DNA of 64,000 nucleotides from Arthrobotrys musiformis (taxonomy: Eukaryota; Ascomycota; Orbiliomycetes; Orbiliales; Orbiliaceae). Under the pieces are notes generated by a model that saw nothing but the letters and a program-made list of their open reading frames with translations, searched no databases and had not been told where the DNA came from. Positions 1 through 10,737 of the stretch are shown in pieces (positions within the stretch are counted from its first letter, which is position 1; every line of letters starts with the position of its first letter). The translations under genes and the position numbers were made by a program. The stretch covers positions 4,898,001 to 4,962,000 of the forward strand of contig JAVHJL010000001.1 of the NCBI GenBank assembly GCA_036971715.1, in the 5' to 3' direction.

Positions 1-494
1 ATATATATATATATAGTGAGAGAGACCTAGAGTGATCGATGAGGAATCATGAAAATTGTCAAAAGGCTGCGGGTTTATTTGGGTATACTCTGGGAACGAG
101 ACCAGGTATACTAGTAATATCAATAATTTTCGGCCGTACAACTGGGGCCCTCGAGTTGCATGCAGACTTTGCATAGACAGGGTCTTATTCGCAAATTTGT
201 CTGCCTCTAAAATCCCGTCTAGTGTGAGCCTAGTTCCTGAATTTCAGGTGCCTTCACTGGAGCATCAAAGACGACCTCATGACGATGCGGTATTCCACCA
301 AACCGAAAACAAAAGCCAGTTGTCATAGGATACTTTTAGGCCAACTCTGCTGCGGTTCCATACGGACGGTGACTAATGCCCCAAATGCAGGTGGGTTAGC
401 CAAATTGTAGACACAGTCCCTTTTTTGTGAATGCGTATGCCAAGTTTCTCCCACCGGCCTGATCACGAAGAGCCAGCACCCACACTGTCGTTGC
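1..494. other. intergenic, no gene seen
   Basis: The window opens on an AT dinucleotide run. Nothing here looks coding. Positions 90-103 carry CTGGGAACGAGACC, one copy of a short motif that recurs elsewhere in the window (see findings). Confidence 0.6.
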
Positions 495-923
495 TTACAA
501 AGTACCAACGATCCTCATTTTAGTAATATTATTACTCCCCAAACCCTCCTCTAGCTCTATCGCTACATCACCCTCCTCGATACTTGTAAGCTTCGGCCAC
601 CCGCAAAAACTCTTCAAAAGACGAACAGTCTGTACAATCCATAACGTTGATTTCCTCCCAATATAGCCCATTTTAGCCCGAGTTTTCTTAACCCCGTCCA
701 AAAATAGCGCAATGGGTTTAATTTCGGAGGCTATCTGTAAAAGCTTCAAGATACGTGGCCACAGCCGCATGTAAAAGAATGTAACGCACCAGATGAAAGC
801 AAACACAATAAAGGCTCCGGAGAGGAAGGACAGAGGAAGAAGAAGGCCTCGAAGGCAAGCCCGCACGGTGGGGTCACTTGGTTCCGCAGTGCCAGCCACC
901 ACGACAGTCCCCGAGTCACCCAT
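495..923 (-). CDS. small single-pass membrane protein, unknown function
   Basis: This 142-residue protein starts at the ATG at 923; the open frame extends upstream only through a TTG, so I prefer the internal ATG (MGDSGTVVV). Residues about 27-52 form one long hydrophobic helix (LLLPLSFLSGAFIVFAFIWC). A basic juxtamembrane stretch follows (KKTRAKMGYIGRKS), and the tail ends acidic (SIEEGDVAIELEEG). Positive charges after the helix suggest a cytosolic C-terminus. I recognise no family. It is the first of four small single-pass proteins on the minus strand between 0.5 and 5.1 kb, which supports it being a real gene, although there is no homology evidence. An intron or a longer N-terminus cannot be excluded. 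Confidence 0.5.
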   Translation of the reverse strand: MGDSGTVVVAGTAEPSDPTVRACLRGLLLPLSFLSGAFIVFAFIWCVTFFYMRLWPRILKLLQIASEIKPIALFLDGVKKTRAKMGYIGRKSTLWIVQTVRLLKSFCGWPKLTSIEEGDVAIELEEGLGSNNITKMRIVGTL

Positions 924-1547
924 ATCTAGATGTGTGGGTATACTCGGACGATTGTGATTCTTTGTTCGAATGTAGAATTGAAGATCTGCTTTGAGTTTTG
1001 GAAGCAAGGACCTAGGAGAAACAAGGGTATGAATAAAGGAGGTCGGTATGAAAGGGAGAGAATAGACTGAAGGAGATCTTTTAATTAATTTCGATCGAAG
1101 ATATCGATATGCACAAAGTTTGGATTGGGGAGCTGTTTCTCAAGGTCTCGTCATTTTCTCTCTTTCTTTCTTGATCTGCGGCCCGAGGTAATATCCAAAA
1201 CTATACATATAACGACATTTAAACCAGTTATTAGTAGCATTACGTACGCCGACCCTTAACCAGCTCTATGTTATAACTTACGGGTAAAGTAGTCTTGGTA
1301 CTGTGTGATGATAAACTTAAATGGAAAGCGAATAGTATAAATCATCCGACTCGCGATAAATATGCAAAGATAGCTTACAGAATATGAGGCTCGAAGCTTC
1401 CCGGATCTCCGGAGCTCCTACAGTCTAAACAGTAAATATAGTGCATTTAGCTGACCTGCCGCCGCGAAAATTGGATTTATGACCCGAATTACACGCGCGC
1501 CTAAAACTTCCAGAGCCCGATTAAACACAGGCCACCAAAACATGAAC
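924..1547. other. intergenic, no gene seen
   Basis: AT-rich spacer between two minus-strand small membrane protein genes. It should hold the promoter of the 495-923 gene; I see no distinctive element. Confidence 0.5.
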
Positions 1548-1859
1548 CTAAGCACGCTTATGTAAATGTACACTGCAGTGAGCCGCCCAAAGAACTAATA
1601 GCGATAAGATAAATATGATACTACACAGGAGCAAAACGGGGTCTTGAAAAAAACCCTTTTGATCGCTGCGTCGTACATCTTGTGACGGGGGTGGAGTTGA
1701 AAACCCAGATGGAGCTGGAGCTGGCGATAGTGTTGTAGTAGTTTGCTGTATGATGGATGTAAAAGTTGGTGACGATGCTGTATGGGTTACTGAGAGAGCG
1801 TTTTGGTGATCGTGTGGAAGAGCCTGAGTTGGCTCTGGGGGACGGTAGGGGAGCATCAT
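1548..1859 (-). CDS. small Ser/Thr/Pro-rich protein with C-terminal membrane helix
   Basis: A 103-residue frame starting with two ATGs (MMLPYRPPEP). The first 70 residues are low-complexity Ser/Thr/Pro (TTTTLSPAPAPSG). A single hydrophobic segment, about residues 74-95 (PVLLLCSIIFILSLLVLWAA), lies close to the C-terminus, followed by a short basic tail (HLHKRA). It resembles a type III or tail-anchored surface protein with an exposed Ser/Thr-rich N-terminus. No family is recognised. The composition matches the N-terminal part of the neighbour at 2854-3642, so the two may be related or may share a role. It may be a partial exon of a longer gene, because splicing at its 3' end cannot be excluded. 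Confidence 0.4.
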   Translation of the reverse strand: MMLPYRPPEPTQALPHDHQNALSVTHTASSPTFTSIIQQTTTTLSPAPAPSGFSTPPPSQDVRRSDQKGFFQDPVLLLCSIIFILSLLVLWAAHCSVHLHKRA

Positions 1860-2853
1860 TGCTTATTGGGGGCTTTCGAGCAGAGGGTGGTGCTGCGCAG
1901 GAGACAAGTTTTCGAGCCACAAGGGAAGAATTCGAAGATGAGATTGTAGGATTTGACTCTCCAGGTCTGGGTACGAGACAAGATTAGACTTCTCTGTCCC
2001 CAGGTAGCAGCTGGACTAACTGTTCCACCTACGCGCATAGCAACCCCACAGCCAAACAATTCTCTCTATAGACGCCCATAAAATGGCTGGCCATGTGATC
2101 CGTAGCGTCTGTTGGGGTGCCTTTATCGCCGATAGACACATGTAATTATTAATATTAATACATGTATACGTATATATAGCGGGCGTAGGCGCGGGTTTGA
2201 CCCAGGACCGGGGACCAGTTAATTGTGAAAAGGCCTCACGTGCACAAATTTACAAATCCATATCGTAGTAGCAGTCCCGTGGAATTAATTAAAGGATAAC
2301 CTTCAAAGCAAATTTAAAACATATTAATAATGCCGCGAATTAGATTAGTTTATAATTATAATTAAGGTTGCTAGCTTCGTCGAAGCGCTGTGATGTCGGG
2401 CCTGGCGTTAGATCTATAGACGGTGCAATTGTGCAAGTTTGAAGCCCATTGCGTATGTCCATATGTTCGTGCTCCTCCAGTATATGCCCTCATAATAAAG
2501 CTAGGAAATAGACCAAAGGAAATGAATTTGGTCTGGAGACCTCAAGATATACCTCCGCTTAGGGAGACTAGCTTGTAGACACTGTATAAGTATTTAGGTA
2601 TATATTGGAACCTCTATTACTAAACCATAGCATTATTATAAACTAAAATTACAACGCTCCTGCTCCGAGGAAGATATTATAGGGAGTTCTGGGCTGGCTA
2701 TATATAGCCAACATAAAGGCTTCAAACCATGTCTAACTAGACGCTTTCCGAAAAGCAACCGTGCTATAATTCATTTGAATCTGGACCAAAACTGCCCTAA
2801 TGGCGAAAGGAAACCCTAATATTGACACCTGACTTTGCTTATCTTTCTTGATG
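1860..2853. other. intergenic, no gene seen
   Basis: About 1 kb, AT-rich, with stops in all frames apart from antisense shadows at the left edge. CTGGGTACGAGACA at 1967-1980 is a copy of a dispersed motif. Confidence 0.5.
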
Positions 2854-3642
2854 TTAACCGTTACCCCTTTCCAGATGTCCCATAGGAATATACTCCCACG
2901 GACCGTCTTGCCCTGATTGACTCGCTGGGCTATTCCAAGGATTGCTATCCGTAGGTTCGAGCGGCATCTCCGGTCGATAGATGGCATCCGGGTACATCGG
3001 TGGTGGGGTCGTGTATTCTTTATATAACGGCGGTGGAGTTCTTCCGTCGTCGCAGACATCCGCCCTTCCAGTTCCCGCAACCCAATCTTCAACCGATGTA
3101 ATATTTACAGGACCCCCGCCTGACTCCTCGCCCACAGCTGCTCTTCGTGGCTCACGTCGGTTAGGGAAGTATCCTCCCAAAAATCTGATACCAGGACCCC
3201 CTGTTCTCAAGTGCTCGTATGAAGCCCACCTGGCTGCGCTAGCCCGCTGCTCATCTGTCACCCTGCTGCTTCGGCGTCGACATATTCCGCTGCAGGGCCA
3301 TCCACAACGACGGAAAATTAACCATATTATCGGGACTACAATCACCGAGCCGCCCACAAGAGAAATAAAAATGAAGAAAAATTTTGTATAAAAAATCGAT
3401 TTCGACAGCGTGCGCTCTTGTTCATCTAACTCCAATTGTTGCAAATTCCGTGGCGATGATAAAGGCAGTGAGGGCGAGAAAGAAGGGGAAGACGACGAGT
3501 GAGAGGAGGTGGGAGGTGTATAAGAGTTTGATGCCATTAGTTGGTTGTTTGTAAGTATTGTATTCGCGAGATTGAGTGAGGTTAAGACGCTGTTGAAAGT
3601 GGTTGAAGCCACTAAGGAAGAAAATTGCGGGATTGGCGGCAT
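2854..3642 (-). CDS. single-pass membrane protein with PPxY tail motifs
   Basis: A 262-residue protein with start ATG at 3642. Residues 1-75 are Ser/Thr/Pro-rich (SSHSSSSPSFSPSLPLSSP). Residues about 84-109 form one hydrophobic helix (FFFIFISLVGGSVIVVPIIW), followed by a Cys/Arg stop-transfer patch (RRCGWPCSGICRRRSSR). The long tail contains two close PPxY motifs, PPPLY and PPPMY. PPxY is the known ligand of the WW domains of Nedd4/Rsp5 ubiquitin ligases, and many fungal Rsp5 adaptors are single-pass membrane proteins with such tails. That this one is an adaptor is inference only. The 136-residue plus-strand frame across it is an antisense shadow. Confidence 0.6.
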   Translation of the reverse strand: MPPIPQFSSLVASTTFNSVLTSLNLANTILTNNQLMASNSYTPPTSSHSSSSPSFSPSLPLSSPRNLQQLELDEQERTLSKSIFYTKFFFIFISLVGGSVIVVPIIWLIFRRCGWPCSGICRRRSSRVTDEQRASAARWASYEHLRTGGPGIRFLGGYFPNRREPRRAAVGEESGGGPVNITSVEDWVAGTGRADVCDDGRTPPPLYKEYTTPPPMYPDAIYRPEMPLEPTDSNPWNSPASQSGQDGPWEYIPMGHLERGNG

Positions 3643-4510
3643 CTTTGCTTCGTTTGAGGATCAGGTTTCTGAAGGAGGTTTTCTTTATTTTCTAGACCTA
3701 GTCTCGGAGCTGACCCTCTTGTACGGAAGGCGATATCGTTTAAGGCCGCTCCCACTCGAAATACACCCGATCTCCGTATATATTTCGTGTTCCCTAGCGA
3801 GCAGGTGGTTGTGTGGTTGAGTCTCGTTGGAAGCCATAGGAGGTACTTTATATATTATAATGGGCAGTTAATCATGATGCATCGGGTGATGATCTCAGTG
3901 CGTGTCGTGGTGCTTCCCCAGATTTTGAGATATTTAGTCATTGTCTCGGTCTTAGAGAGTGCTATACATAAATAAGGTATATGTATATATATATATATAT
4001 ATTCTCGATATAGGTTTTGAGGATCTGCAAGGGCTAGACTCTGTACTTTCTCATTCGCAAAAATGAGGGCTGCTATATCGTATTAACCTTTGAAATCACG
4101 AAGATCGGTAAGTATGTACATACATGCCCCAAGACCATCGATGGGAGAGTTTTCGCCATGCGTGTGGGCCTATGGGTATTATTTTCTAGATACATTGTGC
4201 CTAGAGCTCTTTTCTAGATACATTGTGCCTAGAGCTCTTTTCCAGATCTGGAGCCAGAACAATAAAACCCGTCGGCTTTGCCAAATAAATAATTAAGCTA
4301 TTCCCCCTTCTATAAAAGCACTAGCTGGTACGCAATGCAGCAATATGACAGTCGGCTGTTCTCCCATGCCCAATTGGCCAAGGTAAACGCCATGCATTAA
4401 ATAATATATATGTTTTTGAAGCCCAAAAAACAAAAGAGAAGGGGGAGAGAACGGGATAAGAAGGAGAAGAGGAGACATCGCTATCGCTTTCATGGAGTTT
4501 CGTTGGCCTC
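3643..4510. other. intergenic with a tandem duplication
   Basis: Spacer between minus-strand genes. It contains a short TA run near 3985-4001 and the 28-bp tandem duplication at 4182-4237. No coding signal. Confidence 0.5.
4182..4237. repeat. 28-bp perfect tandem duplication
   Basis: The unit beginning TTTTCTAGATACATTGTGCC occurs twice back to back (4182-4209 and 4210-4237) without mismatch. The identity suggests a recent slippage or duplication event. Confidence 0.9.
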
Positions 4511-5077
4511 TTATAGAGTTGGTATCCGCGGCGGTGGAGAGTAATCTCTCGTATAAACCTGCTGTGGTTGGGTTGGTCCTTCTTCTTCCTCCTCCTCCTC
4601 TTCGCGTCCGGTTCGGCTTTGGGATCTTAGGACCTCAGCCAAATCGCCTTGTCCACTCCTCTTAACAAATGAATCCCTTTCGTATTTCCACCTTTCCATT
4701 TCGTCGGAGGTTGCTATTTTATAAAATTCGCCTGCTCCCATATAAAACCTCGCATTTGCGTGTATAGATTTCTCCGCTATTGCAGCTGGAGCAGGAGGAT
4801 CGATCGTATCCTCTCCGTTTCCAAGGTCCACTTCTTTTCCCTTTCTAGTTGTAGGAGCAGTCGGAGTCGTAGGGATCCCATCAGGGGAAGCTCCATCAGT
4901 GGCAATAGCAGCACCTTCCTCCATGCGTCGGATCTGGCTGCGGTATTTTATTCGGTCCATTTGGTTCTTATAGAGTTTGCAGAGGAGCCAGACGATGAGT
5001 GCTACCAAAGGGATGGCGGCGAGGGCCAGGAGAATGTAGAGGATTGAGGCGATGAGGACGTCGTTTTTTTCATCCAT
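4511..5077 (-). CDS. small single-pass membrane protein, acidic-Pro tail
   Basis: A 188-residue protein with start ATG at 5077. It begins almost directly with a hydrophobic helix, about residues 7-33 (LIASILYILLALAAIPLVAL). A basic stop-transfer follows (KLYKNQMDRIKYRSQIRR), placing the long tail in the cytosol. The tail holds a stretch with aromatic and charged residues (RFYMGAGEFYK), a run of eight glutamates and a Pro-rich end (YSPPPRIPTL). Architecture parallels the gene at 2854-3642: one helix, basic patch, then a tail ending in Tyr and Pro-rich motifs. No known domain is recognised. The plus-strand 95-residue frame is antisense. Confidence 0.6.
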   Translation of the reverse strand: MDEKNDVLIASILYILLALAAIPLVALIVWLLCKLYKNQMDRIKYRSQIRRMEEGAAIATDGASPDGIPTTPTAPTTRKGKEVDLGNGEDTIDPPAPAAIAEKSIHANARFYMGAGEFYKIATSDEMERWKYERDSFVKRSGQGDLAEVLRSQSRTGREEEEEEEEGPTQPQQVYTRDYSPPPRIPTL

Positions 5078-5112
5078 TTTTTGTCCTTCTCTTTCTCGAG
5101 GTTTCGTCCACG

Positions 5113-5145
5113 CTCAGTCTCGGTCTCAGTCTCAGTCTCAGTCTC
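5113..5145. repeat. imperfect TCTCAG hexamer repeat
   Basis: About five imperfect units of CTCAGT/TCTCAG lie just upstream of the 4511-5077 gene. Confidence 0.8.
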
Positions 5146-5230
5146 CCGAAGGTGAAAGCTAAGGAGTGGGGAGGTGGGTATTTAAGGAAGTTAGTACATA
5201 GCACAAGCTTAAACAGTTAAGCACGAGGTA

Positions 5231-5317
5231 AAATGAACTAATGAATGGGTTATTGGATGAATGGGTGAATGAATGGACGAATGAATGAAGAGGATTAGGA
5301 AGAGGAATGAATGAATT
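5231..5317. repeat. imperfect GAAT tetramer minisatellite
   Basis: Repeated GAAT, GGAT and GGGT tetramers in the upstream region of the 4511-5077 gene; typical low-complexity promoter DNA. Confidence 0.8.
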
Positions 5318-6323
5318 TTGGTGTGTTATTGATACTGCGTAAGAACTCAGGTGAGGGAGTATTTGAAGCAGCTGAGAAAGTCCCTCTCTCGCGATAGTAC
5401 ATTTGAGTGAGCTTGACTGGTTATATTATAATGTATTGTCCCCGACTCAAAATAGAAGAGCACTAGAATAATACAGAAGACTATCGTGTCTCAATTTATA
5501 TTGGAATTCAACGTCGTCGACAACACAGACCCCCAGCGACAACACATTTTTAAGGAGAGAATGTGGCATCTCCGAATGCGGCATAGCGCCGGACTCGGGC
5601 CATAAGAATTCGAATGCAAGTTAATTGCCAAAATCGAACGCGACGGCGAATGTGCTTTTGTGCGTTCAATCGACAGGGGCAAGCAACTTCTGACTAAGAG
5701 GCAAGCTAAGCTAACTCGCGGAGGACCCAACCAACGTCCGAAAGAACCTGGCCCTGGCAGTTCGTATTGGATTGGAAGCTGTGAAACGAGACGAGACGAG
5801 ACGACAGCTTTCTGTATTCATCCATCCGCCGGGTAAATGGCTCGCACGTTCCGAATCTAACACGGTCTTCACTTCTTTATCCTCAAGTCTCGCGATACGG
5901 TTTATAACTCTTGGTCCGGGGCTGTTGAGTCGACGGCTGTTGGACTTCGTGCACTAATGATAGGTTTGTTTGCCTTTTATCAGCTTTGAAACAATTTACC
6001 ATTCGATCGATTCGCATGCTAAATTGGGTCTTATATTTTATATGGTTGGTTTATTTATAACAACAGCGGGGAGACGACACCATTTCAAGCTATTCCACCA
6101 CTTCCTTCGCCTGAGCACTAGTACTGCTGCCCCTTTGCACCTCCACTCTTGGGCGGATCATAAGGATACCTCGTTTTCTACGGACACTACTCCTGCTCGC
6201 CACCAGCCTCCTAGGCGCCGTCCATCGTAAGCAAGGCATCACTACCACCACTATCCGTCTCTCAAAAAGTAGTTGGAAAATAGAGAGAGAGAAAGAGAGA
6301 GAGAGAGAAGAGAAAGTTACACA

Positions 6324-7569
6324 ATGGTCCGGATAATCGCTGATTCGTCCGTTCTATTCTCCTACTCCCTCCTGGCCTTCTCCAGCTTCATCACCTCCGC
6401 CACCTCATGGACGAAACTCACCGATGACGGTCTTAAGAAGATCCCTTCGCCGGGTGACTCCCTCCACCCGGACCTCGGGCCCCTCCTCAAGCCGCTGTTG
6501 ATCCCTCGGGTCGTAAACACCGAAGGCTCTAGAAAGGCACTTGCACACTTCACATCTTTCTTTGGTGACATGGATTGGTCGCTCAACTATGACAATTTCT
6601 CGCAACCGACGGTAATATCTTCGGATCCCATGCCGTTCAGCAATTTCTGGGCGACATTGGATCCTCCATGGAAAAAGAAAGAAAATCAAGAAGGAGAGAT
6701 AGCGAGATTGGTGCTTGTGGCGCATTATGATAGTAAAATCGAACCGAAGGGGTTTATTGGCGCGACGGATAGTGCGGCTCCGTGTGCCATGATTATGCAC
6801 GTTGCCAAATCGATCGATAAGGCGATGAGGAGGAAATGGGCGCAGATGGAGAAGGATGGGGATGAATTTGCCATGGCGGACGAACATGGGTTTATGGTTT
6901 TGTTGTTGGATGGGGAGGAGGCGTTTAAATGGTGGAATGCGGAGGATTCTATCTATGGGGCCAGGTATGTTCTTTTCTGTATAGCTTTATTTATAATATT
7001 GAGGAGCGAAATGGTGGAATTTGGCTAATTGGGGTTCTTCGGGGCGTAGACATCTAGCGGACATGTGGGAATCGACGATGCACCCAGCGCACAGCACGTA
7101 CAAAAACCACCTATCATCGATCAACCTATTCGTCCTGCTTGATCTTCTCGGCGGGCCAAACCCTCGTATACCATCCTACTTTAAAACCACCCACTGGGCT
7201 TATCAACACATGGCTGATCTTGAAATCCGTCTTCGCGCGATGGACCTCCTACAATCCGGCAAAGACCACTCCCTCTTCCTCCCCGACCGAGATAAGACCG
7301 TCTTCCCGGAAGGACTGGCAATCGAAGATGATCATATACCGTTTTTGAAAAGAGGTGTAGATGTTCTACATATTATCGCTTCGCCGTTCCCGCCGGTGTG
7401 GCATACTATGGAGGACGATGGTGCACATTTAGATAAAGCAGTGGTTAACGATTGGGCAGTTATTGTCAGCGCCTTTGTAATGGAGTGGTATGGGCTTGAG
7501 CCTTACTTGAAGCCTAATGGAGATGGTATGAGCACACTGGCTGAGAGGGGGAACAAGACGGAGCTATGA
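6324..7569 (+). CDS. glutaminyl-peptide cyclotransferase (M28 metallopeptidase fold)
   Basis: This enzyme cyclises N-terminal Gln or Glu of secretory peptides to pyroglutamate. I choose ATG 6324 over the in-frame ATG 6273, because 6273 adds only a low-complexity Arg/Glu run and 6324 opens a hydrophobic signal sequence (LFSYSLLAFSSFI). Exons are 6324-6964 and 7050-7569, with an 85-nt intron (GTATGT...TAG), giving 386 residues. Family residues are visible: HYDS, the zinc Asp in GATDSAAPCA, the catalytic Glu plus zinc Glu in LLLDGEEAF, the Asp in DLLGGPNP and the zinc His in DDHIPFLKRG. The stop is TGA followed by CTAG, and the frame then stays open into a membrane helix; a 48-nt in-frame intron (7526-7573) could also remove the stop (see the next entry and findings). 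Confidence 0.92.
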
Positions 7570-7689
7570 CTAGACAAAGAAGATAAAAGGCCTGATAATA
7601 GCGCTGTGCGAAAGGGGGTTGCGGTGGGGCTAGGGGTTGTAACGATTACTATGATCGCGATGATAGTACCAGGCTTTAACTACTTTTAA
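7570..7689 (+). other. in-frame C-terminal transmembrane extension of the cyclotransferase
   Basis: After the TGA at 7567-7569 the same frame reads 39 further codons to TAA at 7687-7689. The peptide is a charged linker (LDKEDKRPDNSAVRK) and then one clean hydrophobic helix (GVAVGLGVVTITMIAMIVPG) ending FNYF. Such a helix after random 3' UTR is unlikely. Two routes could make it: stop readthrough at TGACTAG, or splicing of a 48-nt intron from GTATGA at 7526 to CTAG at 7573, which is in frame and removes the stop. GTATGA donors and CTAG acceptors are used by other introns here. Confidence 0.7.
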
Positions 7690-10600
7690 TTCAGTAGTTT
7701 TACCTGTTTGCCTGTTTATTTCCGGTTCCCTTTGTTAGCTTTGATAGCAAGTCTTGTGCTTTTCGCTCTCCCTGGTTGAGCATTACGTTTTTTCATGGTT
7801 TAAACTTTTGATGCATCATCATGCAGTTTTATGAGAGATTGCGCCTGGATTAGGGGCTAGAGGGATTGTATATGTATATATTTATACCAAGGTACCCAGG
7901 CAGTTATAGACTCTTTCGCATCGACTCTCTCTCCAACTCAAACACGATGCCTATAGCGCTGCTAACAATGGGACCACGATACACAGGCCGCGGCGTGTTC
8001 GGTGCACACGGGCTTATCTTATCGGCCCGGATGGCGGTATCTTTCCCCGACGGGAGCGGTAAAGCAAGCCGAAGTTTGTGTGACATCAATTGGTCTGTGC
8101 TACCAACTCGTCGTGTGGTAAAGGTTCGCAACATTTCGTGTTACGAATAAGTTTACAACATCCAGCTTGAGAATAATTGGGAGCTGGACTCGAGGCTACC
8201 AAGTGATGAGTTCAGGCGAATAATTTTTTTAAATGTTTTGATGTGGGATGCCATCGATTCGAAACAAAATTTTCTTTGTCGTTTGGTCAATTGACTGGAA
8301 ATGAATCATGGTGAATTCATTGGGAATTATATACATTCAATTGATCCAAGCGGTTCAAAAAGGGATAATGGACTGCATTTTACGGATACGAGCGGATGTC
8401 GTCGCTACCTACTTGATGAATTCAGCTAAGTAAGGGATATATAAAGCTTGAAAAGGGTTAAGCCAAGCGCAGCAGTGAGCTTTTTGACTCATGGTCGAAA
8501 TGCTAGGTTCTCCGACGGGTTAACTTGTGGAGGTTACTTTTTACATTACGTACTTTCTGCATTGCATTGCCTTCACCTCTCGGCTCTGGTTCTTGTTCGT
8601 GCAGGGTCGAGCTCTTTAGTTTCCTACTCTCTTTTTTTAACTTATTCTAGAATTCAATTGATATCATTATACTTGCAGAATGCCGAATTCTGCAAATGCA
8701 GGATCTGAATACGATACGATACGGATTATGTATGACTCCTTTTCTATTCGCCCAGATATTAATCGAGTGGCTTTGTCAGCAGTACTTTTGAGAGCGAATG
8801 TAGAAAGTACTTTGAACTACCGGCGTCATCGGTATCGTTTGTACTCCGATAGTAACAATTTCGGTATGTTTTTGTTTCATTTGGGGAAGATGTCGACCTG
8901 CCTGATATGGTGACAAGCTTTTTTGAATACGACATTTCTGGTCTTGGTACCCCGGGCCCTGCGCCCCGGGCTTGTGCGATCGATCCACATGTTTTGTTCT
9001 CCCTCACTCCACTTCTTTCCGATATCTCGTCGGCCTGGGCAAAAATTTTAAGGTCGAAAAAAAATTTGAAGGTCGAGAGTACTAGAGTGACTCAAAACCT
9101 AAAATCGGGGTTTCCGTGGATTGAGGCTGCCGGGATGGAGTTTTACCACTTACCTGTTTGGGAGGGGTAATATGCAGGTCGCACGGAATATTAGTTGGGC
9201 AGAGCCTGTGGGTTTGAGGCGGTGGGCACGGCCCGTGGGTCTCAACTATGCTATCTACAATCATAATGCAATGCATTTATCGGAATCAGGATCAGAATGA
9301 TATCGGATGGAATCAGACCATTGGTGCATGTAACCTAAAAAAATTTAAACAAAAATCACAATTTTTTCCATTTTCTTTGTATGCCTATTCGCGAATGCTT
9401 TTTATGAGATATCGAAATCGCGGTCGGATTTGGGGCAGCCGGGGATAAGGTTGATGCTAAGCTTTTCCATTCGCTCGTTCTGCCGCGGGGTATTTTATTA
9501 TTACGAGACCCAATGAATATCTATACTGAGATTAAAATCACGCCGTGATGTCAGGCGGGAAGGGGCCTACCCAACCCGGAGAAGTACGCACAATAGATGT
9601 AGACAATAGACTTCGAGAAAGAAGGGAGGAGAGGAAGGAGAGGGATCAGGGGGTCGAGATCACAGGGCCAGGTATGGTTCGCTCAGTGGCGCTAACATGG
9701 TAAACTTGGCTGCATCGGTACTTTTACCATGCAATAGACACACCGACAAACCCTTGCCTTATGTAATGTGTATATGCGGCAGAGGATGCGAGATACCGAC
9801 AAGGGGTCGGTCTTGCTCACTAGTCTCGTCCGGATGGTATGATGGTCGACCGCGTACCGTGTATTAGATTTTGAGTCCCTGGTGAGCTCGAGTCGTAAGG
9901 CCCGGTGCATAGATATCGGATGGAGTATATATTTATATACCAGACCTTCGACGACATAATTTTTCTTTACTATTTTAGTACAGTCAGAAGTCCTACTCTT
10001 TTTTTTAAATTTTATAAACGCAAGTGTATACTACGTGTGCACCTCTCTCTTATACAAACCCACGCTGGTTCACACTTTTAATCCTCTTCCCCTGTGTATT
10101 TCGTTTCTACACATAGGACGAAGCACGAAGGATCGTATCATATTCCATTGTATTTTTATTCGTCTCCTTGCGTTTTTCTGCAGCAAGAGATACGTCCGTC
10201 GTATTTAACTGGTGCGAGTAGCTGCAACCTGCGCGCAGCTGCAAGGTAAGAAATCGAGCCGAATCCAGCCAACCTCTTGCTTTATGTCATAGGTTAATTA
10301 CCGATAATAACATTACAGACCGTCCGATCTAGATTTTTTTTTCTTCTCTTTTTTATTTTTCCCGCTCCCTGTTTTGGTTCTCCCTGCAGGCCAGAAGGGA
10401 AATATATTCCGAACTGCAGAGTAAAATATTCTTGCGCGATCGTAATCTTAGAAATTCAACTAGGCAGGAGACTATTCTCGCTTTCCTCGTGCAAAGTCGT
10501 CAGATCTTTTTTAGCGGCGGCCGTCGCTTCCCGGTTCCGTCGCCACTCTCTTCTTCTTCTTCCTCCTCGACTTTTCATACCTCAACATAGACTTTTAAAT

Positions 10601-10737
10601 TTTCTCTATTCTCTTCGCTTCTTCTTTTCTTAGCTCCTTTCTATACTTTTTTCATGATCTTTTATTTCTGCAAATATCATAGGATTTAGAAAGCTTAGTA
10701 ATACGGAGGAGGGAAGAAAGGAAAGACCGTCGCCAAG
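7690..10737. other. 3-kb intergenic region and long leader of the ABC gene
   Basis: No gene is supported; short frames have random composition. GCGCCTGGATTAGGGGCTAG at 7841-7860 (just inside this spacer) is one copy of a dispersed motif. From about 10320 to 10680 the plus strand is strongly pyrimidine-rich (CT and T runs), typical of the promoter or leader of a well-expressed fungal gene, here the ABC transporter at 10738. Confidence 0.5.
7841..7860 (+). repeat. dispersed motif GCGCCTGGATT..GGCTA, copy 1
   Basis: GCGCCTGGATTAGGGGCTAG. Near-identical copies occur at 18536-18555 and 36209-36229, with a shorter inverted match at 17931-17943. Probably the remnant of a dispersed element. Confidence 0.55.

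Larger units (their letters stand above)
5078..6323. other. divergent promoter region with simple repeats
   Basis: This spacer separates the minus-strand gene ending its promoter at 5078 from the plus-strand cyclotransferase. It contains TCTCAG hexamers (5113-5145), GAAT-type tetramers (5231-5317) and a GA-rich tract just upstream of the 6324 start (6283-6315). Short open frames here look random. Confidence 0.5.

Noticed and set aside
2981..3391. 136-codon plus-strand frame
   Set aside because: Antisense to the PPxY membrane protein, which has a far more credible membrane topology.
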